Shown piece by piece: positions 6,871 to 6,884 of a stretch of DNA of 6,884 nucleotides. Each line of letters begins with the position of its first letter. Position 1 is the stretch's first letter. Below the pieces are notes generated by a model, which was not told where the DNA came from, searched no databases, and was given only the letters and a program-made list of their open reading frames with translations. The stretch comes from Candidatus Zixiibacteriota bacterium (GTDB taxonomy: Bacteria > SM23-81 > DAOVCL01). The position numbers were made by a program, and so were the translations under genes. The stretch is from assembly GCA_030670005.1 (NCBI GenBank), contig DAOVCL010000109.1, positions 1 through 6,884 on the forward strand, read 5' to 3'.

Positions 6871-6884
6871 CATAGCATCTTAAA

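Larger units (their letters stand above)
6147..6884. other. 738-nt region without a convincing gene; presumed cluster leader and promoter region
   Basis: All six frames are interrupted often, and the few short frames lack good starts or ribosome binding sites. The cluster promoter should be near 6147-6260 on the minus strand. The best candidate I can find is TTCTTG, 17 nt, TATTAA (roughly 6163-6191), which matches the -35 consensus poorly, so I do not call it as a separate feature. Short inverted repeats are present: CCTTCA/TGAAGG at 6295-6316, CCTTGG/CCAAGG at 6317-6341, CCAATC/GATTGG at 6594-6606, TAACCC/GGGTTA at 6644-6657 and CGAATT/AATTCG at 6852-6870. None is followed by a T-run that would make a clear terminator. 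I see no tRNA, no rRNA and no CRISPR repeat. Confidence 0.6.

Overview
The window looks like a bacterial chromosome segment carrying a compact minus-strand cluster of exported proteins. Reading from right to left in the direction of transcription, it holds a DUF3160-family protein (4068-6146), a transglutaminase-like protein with an intact catalytic triad (2071-4035), a paralogous transglutaminase-like protein that has lost its catalytic Cys and His (156-2060), and the first 43 codons of a fourth exported protein that runs off the left edge (1-130). The gaps are 32, 10 and 25 nt. Each downstream gene has its own Shine-Dalgarno sequence, and no terminator is visible between genes, so a single operon is the simplest reading. 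All four products begin with a Sec-type signal peptide. No transporter, regulator or cytoplasmic enzyme is present, so the cluster should act outside the cytoplasm.

The organism cannot be fixed from this window. Exported DUF3857/transglutaminase/DUF3858-type proteins are most common in Gram-negative FCB-group bacteria and some candidate phyla. The genes use many AGG/AGA Arg and ATA Ile codons, a bias often seen in thermophiles. A Poribacteria-like or other FCB-neighbour lineage is a low-confidence guess.

The right-hand 738 nt (6147-6884) contain no convincing gene. The stretch is AT-richer and holds several short inverted repeats. It also has a 77-codon open frame with no usual start codon (6347-6577) and a right-edge segment that may be the tail of a mobile or repeated element. 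The cluster promoter should lie in the part nearest 6147, but no strong -35/-10 pair is evident.

The most interesting point is the adjacent pair of transglutaminase-like paralogues, one apparently active and one apparently dead, behind a DUF3160 protein of unknown function. This suggests an uncharacterised envelope or secreted module, for example an enzyme with a pseudoenzyme partner. Its substrate cannot be read from the sequence.
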